Positions 16,701-29,827 of a DNA stretch of 36,210 nt are shown here, one piece after another. The stretch spans positions 1 through 36,210 of the forward strand of contig JAPSJV010000027.1 of assembly GCA_031178005.1 (NCBI GenBank). Direction: 5' to 3'. Source of the stretch: Pseudarthrobacter sp. GTDB lineage: Bacteria > Actinomycetota > Actinomycetes > Actinomycetales > Micrococcaceae. Below the pieces are notes generated by a model that saw only the letters and a list, made by a program, of their open reading frames with translations, did not search any database and had not been told where the DNA came from. The stretch's first letter is position 1; every line of letters starts with the position of its first letter. The translations under genes and the position numbers were made by a program.

Positions 16701-17797
16701 ACGCCGCCGATGATCAGTTCACCGATGGCACCCTCGGCAACGGGTACGCCGTCGCCGTCAACGACTGCCAGGTCCCAGCCGTCCAACGGCAGACCGATCC
16801 GTACGGGACCCTGGCCACCCAGCGGTGCGGCGCAGGCCACGACCGTTGCCTCGGTAGGGCCGTAGGTGTTCCAGACCTCGCGGCCCTCGACGGCAAGGCG
16901 CTCTGCCAATTCCGGCGGGAAGGCTTCACCGCCGAAAATGAGGAGCCGGACGTTCTCCAGCGACTCCGCCGGCCACAATGCGGCCAGGGTCGGCACCGTT
17001 GATACCACGCTGATGCCGTGGTTGATGAGCCACGGTCCCAGGTCCATTCCGGTACGCACCAAGGCGCGCGGCGCGGGGACCAGGCAGGCGCCGTGGCGCC
17101 AAGCCAGCCACATTTCCTCACAGGACGCGTCGAAAGCCACCGAGAGGCCGGCCAGCACGCGGTCCTGCGGCCCCAGCGGATCCGAAGCGAGGAAGATCCG
17201 GGCTTCGGCATCAACGAACGCAGCGGCGGAGCGGTGCTGGACCGCAACACCCTTTGGCGTCCCGGTGGAGCCGGAGGTGAAGATCACCCAGGCATCGTCG
17301 TCGGGCGTTGCCTTGCGCGGTGCAGGGAACGGCTGCGGGCGTTCAACTGCCACGTCGATCGTCGACTTCGCACCGATGACCGCAGCCACCTTTGCTTCGC
17401 CGAACACCAGCCGCGCACGTTCTTCGGGGTCGTCGGCATCCACAGGGACGTAGGCCGCGCCAATCAACAGGACGGCCAGGATCGCGATGTAGAGCTCGTT
17501 GGTGCCCGACGGTACGCGCACGCCGATCTTGTCTCCGGCGCCGAGGCCAGCCAGGTGAAGCCGCCTGCCCATGGCGCGGACTTCAGCCAGCAGCTGGCTG
17601 TAGCTCAGCGAGGCCGTGCCGTCATCCAGCGCGGATGCCTCGGGATTCATCGAGGCAGTCTCTTCCAGGATGTCCAGCAGAGTGCGCACCGGTGGGGCCT
17701 TGCTTCCGCCAGGCAACTGCGGCAGGTGGACCTCAGGTCCGGAAGCGAACGTATCGGCGGGGTTCTCAATCACAGGGAAAGTGTCCCGGTCAGACAT
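13766..17797 (-). CDS. Poly-amino-acid synthetase-like NRPS (Pls/PosA family) with A, carrier, membrane and beta-helix domains
   Basis: The 1343-residue protein has an adenylation domain at 40-505: FTSGSTGTPKG at 173, FDASCEEMW at 222, NTYGPTEA at 310, YRSGDL at 393, GGRRIELGEI at 419, and K501 in PTKTSGKVDR. The carrier domain (525-595) has S559 in FFAYGGGSL for phosphopantetheine. Membrane pairs follow at about 622-680, 857-920 and 1104-1160. They alternate with three left-handed beta-helix (hexapeptide) domains at about 735-830, 975-1055 and 1208-1310. There is no condensation or thioesterase domain. This is the layout reported for epsilon-poly-L-lysine synthase (Pls). The product here may be a cationic isopeptide-linked homopolymer or a short peptide. 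The substrate is not proven. No clear Shine-Dalgarno precedes the ATG. Confidence 0.92.
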   Translation of the reverse strand: MSDRDTFPVIENPADTFASGPEVHLPQLPGGSKAPPVRTLLDILEETASMNPEASALDDGTASLSYSQLLAEVRAMGRRLHLAGLGAGDKIGVRVPSGTNELYIAILAVLLIGAAYVPVDADDPEERARLVFGEAKVAAVIGAKSTIDVAVERPQPFPAPRKATPDDDAWVIFTSGSTGTPKGVAVQHRSAAAFVDAEARIFLASDPLGPQDRVLAGLSVAFDASCEEMWLAWRHGACLVPAPRALVRTGMDLGPWLINHGISVVSTVPTLAALWPAESLENVRLLIFGGEAFPPELAERLAVEGREVWNTYGPTEATVVACAAPLGGQGPVRIGLPLDGWDLAVVDGDGVPVAEGAIGELIIGGVGLARYLDPVKDAEKYAPMPSLGWERAYRSGDLVRFEAEGLIFMGRADEQVKLGGRRIELGEIDAALQALPDVAGAAAAVQTTAAGNQILVGYLAPAGTAVLDLTEARSLLSNSLPAPLIPLLAVVDSLPTKTSGKVDRHALPWPLAGAAAADADAAPLNLQEDAHWIVEQWSNVLGSPVTSLDADFFAYGGGSLAAAQLVSALRVRYPSITVAEIYATPRVGALIDTARLSLPDGVVAAPAAQRTVRPTAFKSQLFQTLMGIPLHILVGMRWLTYLMAANNLLAAFAGFNQAPTVSWWWVAASWLVFVSPAGRMGISIAAARFLLHGVVPGRYPRSGKVHLRLWLAEQIQDLAGAVSLASAPWVPSYARALGAKIGNDVQLHSLPPVTGFLSLGHGANIEPEVDLSGWWIDGDHVHIGRVHVGAGATVGARSTLMPGASIGAGASVDAGSAVLGKVKAGQAVAGSPAERRGKAKRGWPDAPAVGKAKSRLWFTAFATASAVLSLIPYLSALAAAAVVFLFIRGSSSLAGAAPLILAALPLAALAWFLANMLLVLGTTRLLSIGLATGYYRVRSRIGWQVWATERVLDLARDLLFPIYASLFTPVWLRLLGARIGKNVEASTVLLLPKMTTVGEGAFLADDTMVASYELGGGWLKIAPAKIGKRSFLGNSGMTAAGRNVPKNSLVAVLSATPSKAKSGTSWLGSPPVRLRRTAVASDSSRTYQPPTRLKVARSLWELCRFIPVVLTVAIAAGVMLAADVIASAAGYWAAAAVGGVVMLAAGGVAAASAVAAKWLLVGRIRAGEHPLWSQFIWRNEVVDTFIEMVSAPWFARAAAGTPALVWWLRALGAKIGSGAWCESYWLPEADLVTLGKNSTVNRGCVVQTHLFHDRIMSLDTVHLEDGATMGPHGVILPQASVGSGGTVGPASLVMRGEHVPAATYWMGNPVSPWKGPVIPADSKPAGGRETVPDPTPVTAGAAS

Positions 17798-17879
17798 GAA
17801 CAGAAGATGTCGAAGTTTGCCAGATGGCCGCTGTCCGTTCCGGTGGAGTTAATCCTTGGTGTCTTTTTGGGTTGGCATT

Positions 17880-21192
<3,313 letters not shown>

Positions 21193-21220
21193 CCGCCCTG
21201 GACCATCCGGAAGAGACCCC

Positions 21221-22174
21221 ATGAACGCCCAGACCCGTGAAAACACCTCCATGCGTGATGCGCAGGCCAAAGCGGCAACGCTGATCGAGGCGCTGCCCTG
21301 GATCCAGCGCTTCGCCGGCACCACCATGGTGATCAAGTACGGCGGCAACGCCATGGTCAACGACGACCTCCGCCGCGCCTTCGCCGAGGACATCGTTTTT
21401 CTGCACCACGTGGGAATCCACCCGGTGGTGGTGCACGGCGGCGGTCCCCAGATCAACGCGATGCTCAGCCGGTTGGATATCCAGTCCGAGTTCAAGGGCG
21501 GCCTCCGGGTCACCACCCCTGAAGCCATGGACGTGGTCCGCATGGTACTGACCGGCCAGGTTGGCCGTGAACTGGTGGGGCTCATCAACTCGCACGGCCC
21601 CTACGCGGTGGGAATGTCCGGTGAGGACGGCGGCCTGCTCCGCGCCGTCCGTACCGGCACCGTCATCGACGGCGAGGAAGTGGACCTGGGCCTGGTGGGC
21701 GAGGTCGTGGGCGTTAACCCGGACGGCATCATGGACCTCCTGGCCGCAGGCCGGATTCCAGTGATTTCCACAGTTGCGCCTGAAATTGTAGGGGGTGCGG
21801 ACAACGCTGACGGCAACCACCAGACCACCGGCCAGGTACTCAACGTGAATGCCGATACCGCCGCAGCTGCCCTGGCTGAAGCGCTGGGCGCATCCAAACT
21901 GGTGATCCTGACCGACGTCGAAGGCCTCTTCGCCAACTGGCCGGACAGGTCCTCGCTGATCTCGTCCATCTCCGCGTCAGACCTCAAGGACCTGCTGCCG
22001 TCCCTGGAATCGGGCATGATCCCCAAGATGGACGCGTGCCTGAAGGCTGTCCAGGGCGGTGTTGAGCGGGCGCACATCGTCGATGGCAGGCTGGCTCATT
22101 CCATGCTCCTGGAAACATTCACGACGGCGGGAATTGGTACCCAGGTCATCCCGGATGAGGACGTGACAGCATGA
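21221..22174 (+). CDS. argB: N-acetylglutamate kinase
   Basis: ArgB phosphorylates N-acetylglutamate and is often the arginine-inhibited step. The 317 residues have the amino-acid-kinase fold: [14 protein letters not shown] (phosphate loop), [58 protein letters not shown] and [13 protein letters not shown]. The start is ATG 21221 behind GGAAGAG. An internal ATG at 21251 ([15 protein letters not shown]) is an alternative start. The N-terminal helix present here is the one associated with arginine-sensitive hexameric enzymes. Its TGA overlaps the argD ATG (ATGA). Confidence 0.96.
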   Translation: MNAQTRENTSMRDAQAKAATLIEALPWIQRFAGTTMVIKYGGNAMVNDDLRRAFAEDIVFLHHVGIHPVVVHGGGPQINAMLSRLDIQSEFKGGLRVTTPEAMDVVRMVLTGQVGRELVGLINSHGPYAVGMSGEDGGLLRAVRTGTVIDGEEVDLGLVGEVVGVNPDGIMDLLAAGRIPVISTVAPEIVGGADNADGNHQTTGQVLNVNADTAAAALAEALGASKLVILTDVEGLFANWPDRSSLISSISASDLKDLLPSLESGMIPKMDACLKAVQGGVERAHIVDGRLAHSMLLETFTTAGIGTQVIPDEDVTA

Positions 22175-23550
22175 CCAAGAACAACGATCCGGCGGTTGAG
22201 CTTGTCGAAACTGAGCTTGTCGAAGCCGAGACACCGGTGGTTGAGCTTGTCGAAGCCGAGCTTGACGAAACCGAGACACCGCTGGTTGAGCTTGTCGAAA
22301 CCCACGGATCTCGACAGGGTCGATCACCAGAGACCACCGAAGGCCGGCCAACGGGCGCCGATTGGCTCATCCGCTATTCGTCGTCGCTGATGGGCGTCTT
22401 CGGTACGCCACAGCGTGTCCTGGTCCGGGGTTCCGGGTGTGTGGTCTGGGATGCTGACGGACACGAATACCTTGACCTTCTGGGTGGCATCGCCGTCAAC
22501 GCCCTGGGCCATGCCCACCCCTTTGTGACCTCGGTGATTTCCAGCCAGCTGGCAACCCTGGGCCACGTCTCCAACTTCTTTACCAGCCCCACGCAGGTGG
22601 CGTTGGCGGAGAAGCTCCTTAAGGTGACCGGTGCCCCGGCCGGCTCCAAGGTCTTCTTCACCAACTCGGGTACCGAAGCCAACGAGGCCGCCTTTAAACT
22701 GGCGCGCCGGAACGCCAGCGGACCGGAGGGACCACGCACGCGGATCATCGCGCTGGAGGGTGCCTTCCACGGCCGGACCATGGGCGCACTGGCGCTGACT
22801 GCGAAGGAAGCCTACCGGGCGCCGTTTGCACCCCTGCCGGGCGGTGTCACGCACATTCCGTTCGGTGACATCGAAGCCCTGAGTGCCGCCGTCGACAGTT
22901 CTGTTGCCGCCGTCTTCCTGGAACCCATCCAGGGCGAGGCCGGGGTCCGCCCGCTCTCTCCGGAGTACCTGCAGGCTGCCCGCCGGATCACTTCCGACGC
23001 CGGCGCCCTCCTCATCCTGGACGAGGTCCAGACCGGGATGGGCCGTACGGGCCACTGGCTGGCCAGTTCCACCGCCGGGATTGTTCCGGATGCCGTCACC
23101 CTCGCGAAGGGCCTGGGCGGCGGTTTCCCGATCGGCGCCATGATCACGTTCGGTGATTCCACGTCGCAGTTACTGGCTGCCGGACAGCACGGAACCACCT
23201 TCGGTGGAAACCCGGTGGCCACCGCAGCCGCGCTGGCCACCCTGCACGTGTTGGAGACCCAGCAGGTGCTGCAGAACGCCCTTGAGGTGGGGGAGCACCT
23301 GCGCTCCGGCCTTGCCGCGCTCGACGGCGTGACGGAAGTCCGCGGGGAGGGCCTGCTGATCGGGTTCGACCTGGATGCCGACGTCGCCCCTGCTGCGGTA
23401 ATGGCCGGCCTCGCCGCAGGCTTCATCTTCAATGCGCCCGGACCGCGCACCATTCGGCTGGCGCCCCCGCTGATCCTCACGGCTGACCAGGCCAACACCT
23501 TTCTTGCCGCATTCCCGGCAATCCTCCAAAACGCAAAGGATTCCCAGTGA
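22171..23550 (+). CDS. argD: Acetylornithine aminotransferase with a repeat-derived N-terminal extension
   Basis: ArgD is the PLP enzyme making N-acetylornithine from the semialdehyde with glutamate as donor. The conserved protein begins at about residue 62 ([20 protein letters not shown]). Family marks are [41 protein letters not shown] and the PLP lysine in [15 protein letters not shown]. Total length is 459 residues against a usual 390-410. The additional 60 residues ([12 protein letters not shown] and similar) are translated from an array of dispersed DNA repeats. The start is fixed by the ATGA overlap with argB, so the extension should be made. Its effect on folding is unknown. Confidence 0.96.
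   Translation: MTKNNDPAVELVETELVEAETPVVELVEAELDETETPLVELVETHGSRQGRSPETTEGRPTGADWLIRYSSSLMGVFGTPQRVLVRGSGCVVWDADGHEYLDLLGGIAVNALGHAHPFVTSVISSQLATLGHVSNFFTSPTQVALAEKLLKVTGAPAGSKVFFTNSGTEANEAAFKLARRNASGPEGPRTRIIALEGAFHGRTMGALALTAKEAYRAPFAPLPGGVTHIPFGDIEALSAAVDSSVAAVFLEPIQGEAGVRPLSPEYLQAARRITSDAGALLILDEVQTGMGRTGHWLASSTAGIVPDAVTLAKGLGGGFPIGAMITFGDSTSQLLAAGQHGTTFGGNPVATAAALATLHVLETQQVLQNALEVGEHLRSGLAALDGVTEVRGEGLLIGFDLDADVAPAAVMAGLAAGFIFNAPGPRTIRLAPPLILTADQANTFLAAFPAILQNAKDSQ
22194..22330 (+). repeat. Array of GGTTGAGCTTGTCGAA repeats inside argD
   Basis: Five copies of GAGCTTG(T/A)CGAA occur in 140 bases, at about 22194-22211, 22212-22227, 22236-22256, 22258-22272 and 22283-22303. Part of the array repeats with a 45-base period (GAGACACC at 22228 and 22273). 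TCTCGACAGGGTCGATCACC at 22309-22328 is an imperfect inverse arm. The copies read in frame as VELVE-type units. The same motif lies at 26371 and, in part, at 28469. Confidence 0.88.
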
Positions 23551-24551
23551 GCACAACAGTCCGGCACTTCCTCAAGGACACCGACCTCACCCCCGGCGAG
23601 CAGGCGGAAGTCCTGGACCTCGCCCTCCGTATGAAGGCCGCGCCGTACAGCGTACAGCCCTATGCGGCGGAGGGCAGCGGCCGCAAAACCGTTGCCGTCA
23701 TCTTTGACAAAACCTCGACCCGCACGCGCGTTTCCTTCGCCACCGGTGTTGCGGACATGGGCGGCAGTGCCCTGATCATCAACCCCGGCGAATCCCAGAT
23801 TGGCCACAAGGAATCCGTGGAGGACACCGCGAAGGTCCTGGAGCGCATGGTATCCACCATCGTCTGGCGGACCGGGGCGCACTCCGGCCTCGTCGCCATG
23901 GCGGAAAACTCCAGAGTGCCGGTCATCAACGCCCTGTGCGACGACTACCACCCATGCCAGCTCCTGGCAGACCTGCTAGCGGTCAAGGAGCACAAGGGTT
24001 CCCTCCAGGGGCTCACCATGAGCTACCTGGGCGATGCCGCCAACAACATGGCCAACTCCTACCTGCTGGCCGGCGTCACCGCCGGCATGCACGTGCGGAT
24101 CGCCGGTCCAGAGGGCTACCTGCCCGCCGCGGAAATTGTAGCCGCAGCGGAAGAGCGGGCCGCCCTGACCGGGGGCTCCGTCCTGATCACCACCGACGCC
24201 GCCGAAGCACTCAAGGGTGCCGATGTTGTTGCCACCGACACCTGGGTATCCATGGGACAGGAAGCCGAGAAGGAAGCCCGGCTGCAGCTTTTCCGGGAGT
24301 ACTCCGTCGATGAGTCCGCGATGGCACACGCGGCGGATGACGCCGTCGTGCTGCACTGCCTTCCGGCCTACCGCGGTTACGAGATTTCCGCAGGCGTGAT
24401 CGACGGTCCGCAGTCCATCGTGTGGGACGAGGCCGAAAACCGTCTGCACGCCCAGAAGGCACTGATGGCGTGGCTGATGCATCAGTCCGGACTTGCCGTG
24501 GTTGAAGGTCTTGCGCCTGTTGCTGCAACTGCCGGCGGGACAGGCAGATAA
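23547..24551 (+). CDS. argF: Ornithine carbamoyltransferase
   Basis: ArgF makes citrulline from ornithine and carbamoyl phosphate. All family motifs are present: STRTR in [15 protein letters not shown] (carbamoyl-phosphate binding), HPCQ in [19 protein letters not shown] for ornithine, and HCLPAYRG with the catalytic cysteine. The 334-residue length is normal for the trimeric anabolic enzyme. The GTG start overlaps the argD stop (GTGA), and the TAA shares one base with the argR ATG, so translation is coupled on both sides. Confidence 0.97.
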   Translation: MSTTVRHFLKDTDLTPGEQAEVLDLALRMKAAPYSVQPYAAEGSGRKTVAVIFDKTSTRTRVSFATGVADMGGSALIINPGESQIGHKESVEDTAKVLERMVSTIVWRTGAHSGLVAMAENSRVPVINALCDDYHPCQLLADLLAVKEHKGSLQGLTMSYLGDAANNMANSYLLAGVTAGMHVRIAGPEGYLPAAEIVAAAEERAALTGGSVLITTDAAEALKGADVVATDTWVSMGQEAEKEARLQLFREYSVDESAMAHAADDAVVLHCLPAYRGYEISAGVIDGPQSIVWDEAENRLHAQKALMAWLMHQSGLAVVEGLAPVAATAGGTGR

Positions 24552-25084
24552 TGTCCGCCCAGCCGGCGTCTCCGGGTGCCAGCCCGGCCACCAAAACAGC
24601 CCGCCAGGCGCGGATCATCGCCATCCTCACCGGCGAATCCGTGCGCTCCCAGGCGGAGCTCGCGGCGCTGTTGGCGGACGACGGCGTCCAGGTCACCCAG
24701 GCCACATTGTCCCGTGACCTCGTGGAACTGGGTGCGGTCCGGGTGCGTGGCAAGGAAGGCGTCCTTGTGTACGCGGTACCGGGTGAGGGCGGAGAAAGGG
24801 CAGCCAAAAGCGGTGTGAGCCAGGAGATCCTGGACGCCAGGCTGTCCCGGTTGTGCGGGGAACTGCTGGTCACGGCCGAGGCATCGGCCAACATCGCGGT
24901 GCTTCGCACGCCGCCGGGGGCAGCGAACTTCCTGGCCCTGGCGATCGACCATTCGGTGATGCCTTCCATCCTGGGCACCATTGCCGGGGACGACACCGTG
25001 CTGCTGGTTTCCCGGGATCCGACAGGCGGTGCGGACCTCGCCGCCCGGTTCCTGCAACTGGCCGAAGAGGCCGGCACGGGATAA
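24551..25084 (+). CDS. argR: Arginine repressor
   Basis: ArgR is the hexameric, arginine-dependent repressor of this pathway. The 177-residue protein has an N-terminal winged helix with [20 protein letters not shown] and [18 protein letters not shown] (recognition helix region), then a C-terminal oligomerisation and arginine-binding domain with [24 protein letters not shown]. An N-terminal tail of about 15 Ala/Ser/Pro residues precedes it. The start ATG shares one base with the argF TAA. Its place inside the operon it is expected to repress gives feedback control. A candidate operator lies ahead of argC. Confidence 0.96.
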   Translation: MSAQPASPGASPATKTARQARIIAILTGESVRSQAELAALLADDGVQVTQATLSRDLVELGAVRVRGKEGVLVYAVPGEGGERAAKSGVSQEILDARLSRLCGELLVTAEASANIAVLRTPPGAANFLALAIDHSVMPSILGTIAGDDTVLLVSRDPTGGADLAARFLQLAEEAGTG

Positions 25085-25160
25085 ACGCCGGCCGTTGTGG
25101 CAGGCTTTCCTAAGACTTTTCAGACGAGATATACATCAACAAAAACAAGGAGCATTTGAC

Positions 25161-26366
25161 GTGACTGAACGTATTGTTCTGGCCTACTCCGGTGGCCTGG
25201 ATACTTCCGTAGCAATTGGCTGGATTGGTGAAGCCACCGGCGCCGAGGTCATCGCCGTGGCGGTAGACGTCGGGCAGGGTGGAGAGTCGCTGGAGACCAT
25301 CCGCCAGCGCGCCCTGGGCTGCGGCGCCGTCGAAGCCTACGTGGCTGACGCCTCCGACGAGTTCGCCAACGAGTACTGCGTCCCCACGCTGAAGGCCAAC
25401 GCCCTGTACCAGGGCCACTACCCGCTGGTGTCCGCCATCTCCCGCCCGGTAATCGTCAAGCACCTGGTGAAGGCAGCCCGCGAATTCGGCGCCACCACCG
25501 TTGCCCACGGCTGCACCGGCAAGGGCAACGACCAGGTCCGCTTCGAGGTGGGCATCCAGACCCTGGGCCCGGACCTGAAGTGCATCGCGCCGGTCCGCGA
25601 CCTCGCCCTGACCCGCGACAAGGCCATCGCCTTCGCCGAGGAAAAGGGACTGCCCATCGAGACCACCAAGAAGAACCCCTACTCGATCGACCAGAACGTC
25701 TGGGGACGCGCCGTCGAAACCGGCTACCTCGAAGACATCTGGAACGCCCCCACCAAGGACATCTACGACTACACCGCCACCCCGGAGTTCCCGCCGGCAC
25801 CGGATGAGGTCACCATCTCCTTCGAAGCAGGTGTACCGGTAGCGATCGACGGCGTCCGGGTCACCCCGCTGCAGGCCATCAAGGAACTGAACCGCCGCGC
25901 CGGCGCCCAGGGCGTGGGCCGCATCGACGTTGTCGAAGACCGCCTGGTAGGCATCAAGTCCCGCGAGATCTACGAAGCTCCGGGTGCCATGGCACTGATC
26001 ACCGCACACAAGCACCTCGAAGACATCACCATCGAGCGCGAGCAGGCCCGGTTCAAGGCCACCGTTGGCCAGCGCTGGGCCGAGCTGGTCTACGACGGCC
26101 AGTGGTTCTCGCCGCTGAAGCGTTCGCTGGACGCCTTCATCGAGGACACCCAGAAGTACGTCTCCGGCGACATCCGGATGGTGCTGCACGGTGGCCAGGC
26201 GATCGTCAACGGCCGCCGCTCGGACACCTCGCTGTACGACTTCGACCTCGCCACCTACGACACCGGCGATACCTTCGACCAGTCCATGGCCAAGGGCTTC
26301 ATCGAGCTCTGGGGTATGTCCGCCAAGGTTGCCTCCGGCCGCGACATCCGCGTCGCAGGAAAGTAA
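25161..26366 (+). CDS. argG: Argininosuccinate synthase
   Basis: ArgG condenses citrulline and aspartate using ATP. The 401-residue protein has the PP-loop [15 protein letters not shown] at the N-terminus, then [24 protein letters not shown] and the LKCIAPVRD segment, all usual. The frame is open 60 codons upstream into argR, but the GTG at 25161 has AAGGAG at 25147-25152 and gives the family N-terminus. The 76-base gap after argR, the largest in the operon after argC, contains A/T-rich GATATACATCAACAAAAAC and could hold an internal promoter, which is not proven. Confidence 0.97.
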   Translation: MTERIVLAYSGGLDTSVAIGWIGEATGAEVIAVAVDVGQGGESLETIRQRALGCGAVEAYVADASDEFANEYCVPTLKANALYQGHYPLVSAISRPVIVKHLVKAAREFGATTVAHGCTGKGNDQVRFEVGIQTLGPDLKCIAPVRDLALTRDKAIAFAEEKGLPIETTKKNPYSIDQNVWGRAVETGYLEDIWNAPTKDIYDYTATPEFPPAPDEVTISFEAGVPVAIDGVRVTPLQAIKELNRRAGAQGVGRIDVVEDRLVGIKSREIYEAPGAMALITAHKHLEDITIEREQARFKATVGQRWAELVYDGQWFSPLKRSLDAFIEDTQKYVSGDIRMVLHGGQAIVNGRRSDTSLYDFDLATYDTGDTFDQSMAKGFIELWGMSAKVASGRDIRVAGK

Positions 26367-27812
<1,446 letters not shown>

Positions 27813-27915
27813 GACGCTCTCTCACTTGATGCTGCTTTTTGGCCGACGCTCTCTCACTTTCTTCAGGAAAGTGAGAGAGCATCGCCGGTATTTGCGCATT
27901 AACTGAGAGAGCGTC
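27813..27915. repeat. Nested palindromic repeat element (GACGCTCTCTCACTT family)
   Basis: Four copies of one motif are arranged as two inverted pairs. The outer pair is GACGCTCTCTCA at 27813-27824 with its perfect complement TGAGAGAGCGTC at 27904-27915. The inner pair is an 18-base stem (27844-27861 with 27867-27884) with a loop of five and a single mismatch. It starts directly after the argH TAG. It could end argH transcription, but the ordered double palindrome looks like a mobile or REP-type element. Confidence 0.85.
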
Positions 27916-27941
27916 GGGTGTCTACGGCAGAGACTCCCCGC

Positions 27942-27953
27942 TAGCATGGCGCC
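27942..27953 (+). promoter_or_regulatory. Leaderless-type -10 (TAGCAT) at the PNPOx gene
   Basis: TAGCAT at 27942-27947, six bases, then ATG 27954. No Shine-Dalgarno is present. The surrounding CCCCGCTAGCATG is nearly the same as the start region of the gene at 28536. Confidence 0.6.
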
Positions 27954-28478
27954 ATGAGTGATTCGTTCCGCCGGTACCTGCGCGCCTTGCCCGATTTCCC
28001 GCCGGATCTGCCGGAATTCGATCCGGCATTGGCCCCGGCGGATCCTGTGGAGCTCTTTATGCAGTGGCTTGACCAGGCCCTTGCTGCCGGCGAGCTGCAG
28101 CCCCATGCCTGCAGCCTTGCCACGGCGGACAGTGCTGGCCGGGCCTCGTCGCGGATGCTGATCCTGAAAAACATTGACGACGACGGCTGGCACTTCGCCA
28201 CGTCACGCTCCTCCCGAAAGGGCCGGGAACTGGCAGGGAATTCCCATGCTGCCTTGAATTTCTATTGGCCCACCCAAGGCCGCCAGGTCCGGGTCGCCGG
28301 ACCGGTTACTGCGCTTTCGCCGGAGGCCTCCGAGGCTGACTGGCAGGAGCGGCCCACAGCTGACGGTAGCCCGAATCCGGAGTGGCAGCTTTACGCAATC
28401 CGGGCAGAAGAAATCGAGTTCTGGCAGGCGCGCCACGACCGGCAACACATTCGCCATCATTGGTCGACCGGTGGTTGA
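27954..28478 (+). CDS. Pyridoxamine 5'-phosphate oxidase family protein, C-terminus probably cut by a repeat
   Basis: The 174-residue protein has the PNPOx FMN-binding split barrel: ACSLATADSAGRASSRMLIL, SSRKGRELAGNSHAALNFYW and GRQVRVAGPVTALS, as in PdxH, which makes pyridoxal phosphate. PdxH normally has about 210 residues and ends with an active-site R-x-H-x-R segment followed by a conserved basic tail. Here RQHIRHHW is followed by STGG and a TGA that belongs to a GGTGGTTGAGC repeat, so the last 10-15 residues appear lost. It may be an inactive or altered PdxH, or a short-form family member. I favour PdxH-like but leave the symbol open. Confidence 0.8.
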   Translation: MSDSFRRYLRALPDFPPDLPEFDPALAPADPVELFMQWLDQALAAGELQPHACSLATADSAGRASSRMLILKNIDDDGWHFATSRSSRKGRELAGNSHAALNFYWPTQGRQVRVAGPVTALSPEASEADWQERPTADGSPNPEWQLYAIRAEEIEFWQARHDRQHIRHHWSTGG

Positions 28479-28508
28479 GCGGGTGGGGAGCGAAACTCGG
28501 GACCCGAG
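28469..28508 (+). repeat. Partial dispersed repeat and small palindrome after the PNPOx gene
   Basis: CCGGTGGTTGAGCGGGTGG is related to the GGTGGTTGAGC repeats at 22236 and 26372. It is followed by CTCGGGACCCGAG at 28496-28508, a perfect palindrome around one A. It supplies the PNPOx stop codon. Confidence 0.65.
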
Positions 28509-28522
28509 ACACAAGTCCCCGC

Positions 28523-28535
28523 TAGGATGAGCGCC
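28523..28535 (+). promoter_or_regulatory. Leaderless-type -10 (TAGGAT) at the MDMPI-like gene
   Basis: TAGGAT at 28523-28528, seven bases, then ATG 28536. The in-frame ATG at 28527 overlaps the hexamer itself, which argues for the later start. Confidence 0.55.
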
Positions 28536-29321
28536 ATGACTTCCCTTGCGCCGGATGCGCTGCTTGCCGAACTGCACAAAGCGGCCGATGTTGCTGCCTC
28601 CACCGCTGCGAAGCTCGGTGATGAGGATGTCTCCGCTCCTTCGGCCCTGCCGGACTGGACCCGCGGCCACGTCCTTGCCCACCTTGCCGGCATCTGCAAT
28701 GCAATGGCCAGGCAGCTCGAATACGCCGCGAGGGGCGAAACGATCGAGTTGTACGACGGCGGTTATGAAGGCCGGACCAAGGCCATCGAACTGGCCGCCG
28801 GCCATCCTGCGGCCCAGCATCTGGAAGACCTGCGGACGGCGCTGGACAGGGCTATAACGGCTTTTGATTCCCTTCCGGACGCATCCGCCGCCCAGGGTGG
28901 CTCCGGGGATGGCTCCGAAGGCACCCGGACTGGTTGGCACGCGCCGATCGCCTACCGTGGCGGGGTGGTCCTGGACGGTGGGCTGGCACTGTGGCGCGAA
29001 CTCACCATCCATACGTCCGACCTTGCCACTGGCCGGGGCCCGGAGACCTGGAGCCGGCCGTTCTGCGAGCATCTGTTCGAGTTCCTTGCTGCCCGGATCC
29101 GTCCTGAGGACAAGGTTGTCCTGCAGCCGTTGGGCCTTCCGCCGCTCAGTATTGGCGGGGGAGCCCGCACCACAGTGGTGAACGGCATGATCACGGACAT
29201 TGCGGCATGGCTGGCTGGCCGCGAACCCACTCTTGGCAGCCTCCGAGCCGAAGCAGCGGCAGATGGAGCAGACCTCCCGGACCTGTTGCCTTGGCCGGCT
29301 GGAACACCGGCCACGCGTTAG
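28536..29321 (+). CDS. Maleylpyruvate isomerase family, mycothiol-dependent type
   Basis: The 261-residue protein has the DinB-like four-helix MDMPI_N domain with LPDWTRGHVLAHLAGICNAM near residue 45 (the conserved histidine and aspartate of the metal/thiol site) and a C-terminal SCP2-like half. Family members use mycothiol, the low-molecular-weight thiol of actinobacteria, either for maleylpyruvate isomerisation or for unknown thiol transfers. No aromatic-catabolism genes are near, so the exact substrate cannot be named. It stands alone between PNPOx and the opposing ogt. Confidence 0.82.
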   Translation: MTSLAPDALLAELHKAADVAASTAAKLGDEDVSAPSALPDWTRGHVLAHLAGICNAMARQLEYAARGETIELYDGGYEGRTKAIELAAGHPAAQHLEDLRTALDRAITAFDSLPDASAAQGGSGDGSEGTRTGWHAPIAYRGGVVLDGGLALWRELTIHTSDLATGRGPETWSRPFCEHLFEFLAARIRPEDKVVLQPLGLPPLSIGGGARTTVVNGMITDIAAWLAGREPTLGSLRAEAAADGADLPDLLPWPAGTPATR

Positions 29322-29332
29322 ATAGACCGGAG

Positions 29333-29827
29333 TCAGGCCGCTTCACGTGCCAACAGGCTTTCCTTGACGGCCAGCCCCCAGCGGAAACCGCCCAGCGTGC
29401 CGTCGGTGCGTACCACCCGGTGGCAGGGCACAAACAGGGCCGCCGCGTTGAAGGCACACGCACTGGCGGCTGCCCGGACGGCTTTGGCGTTGCCGGCCAG
29501 TGCCGCGTACTCGGTGTACGTTACGGGCTTCCCGGGCCTGACCGTCCGCAGGATGTCCCAGGCGTGGCTACGGAACGGGCCGGACTTCTGCAGGACGGGA
29601 ACCTGCATGGCGGGGCTGGGATCCCCTGCGTAGAACGCCTCCACGGCATCGGAGATGGTTCCCAGCGAGTTGACGGACGTCAGCTCCGCCGGGAGCAGGC
29701 TGGCGTGGATCTGCCCCATCAGGTCTTCAGGATCGGCGGTCCAACCGGAGGAGAGCACGGAGCCGTCAACGGCAATAATCGTGAAGGGTCCGTCGGTGGT
29801 GTTCATGGTGAGGAGCTGTGCGGTCAT
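29333..29827 (-). CDS. ogt: Methylated-DNA--protein-cysteine methyltransferase
   Basis: This 164-residue suicide enzyme takes alkyl groups from O6-methylguanine or O4-methylthymine onto its own cysteine. The acceptor is C135 in VPCHRV. The helix-turn-helix stretch [20 protein letters not shown] and the asparagine hinge in [15 protein letters not shown] are all present. The start ATG at 29827 overlaps the TGA of the upstream ada-alkA gene (ATGA), so the two are translated together. The frame extends 14 codons into ada-alkA, but those residues are not family-like. Confidence 0.95.
   Translation of the reverse strand: MTAQLLTMNTTDGPFTIIAVDGSVLSSGWTADPEDLMGQIHASLLPAELTSVNSLGTISDAVEAFYAGDPSPAMQVPVLQKSGPFRSHAWDILRTVRPGKPVTYTEYAALAGNAKAVRAAASACAFNAAALFVPCHRVVRTDGTLGGFRWGLAVKESLLAREAA

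Noticed and set aside
22194..22330. Short regularly spaced repeats as a CRISPR array
   Set aside because: Units are 12-20 bases, spacing is irregular, there are no unique spacers, and the array is in frame in argD. It belongs to a dispersed repeat family.
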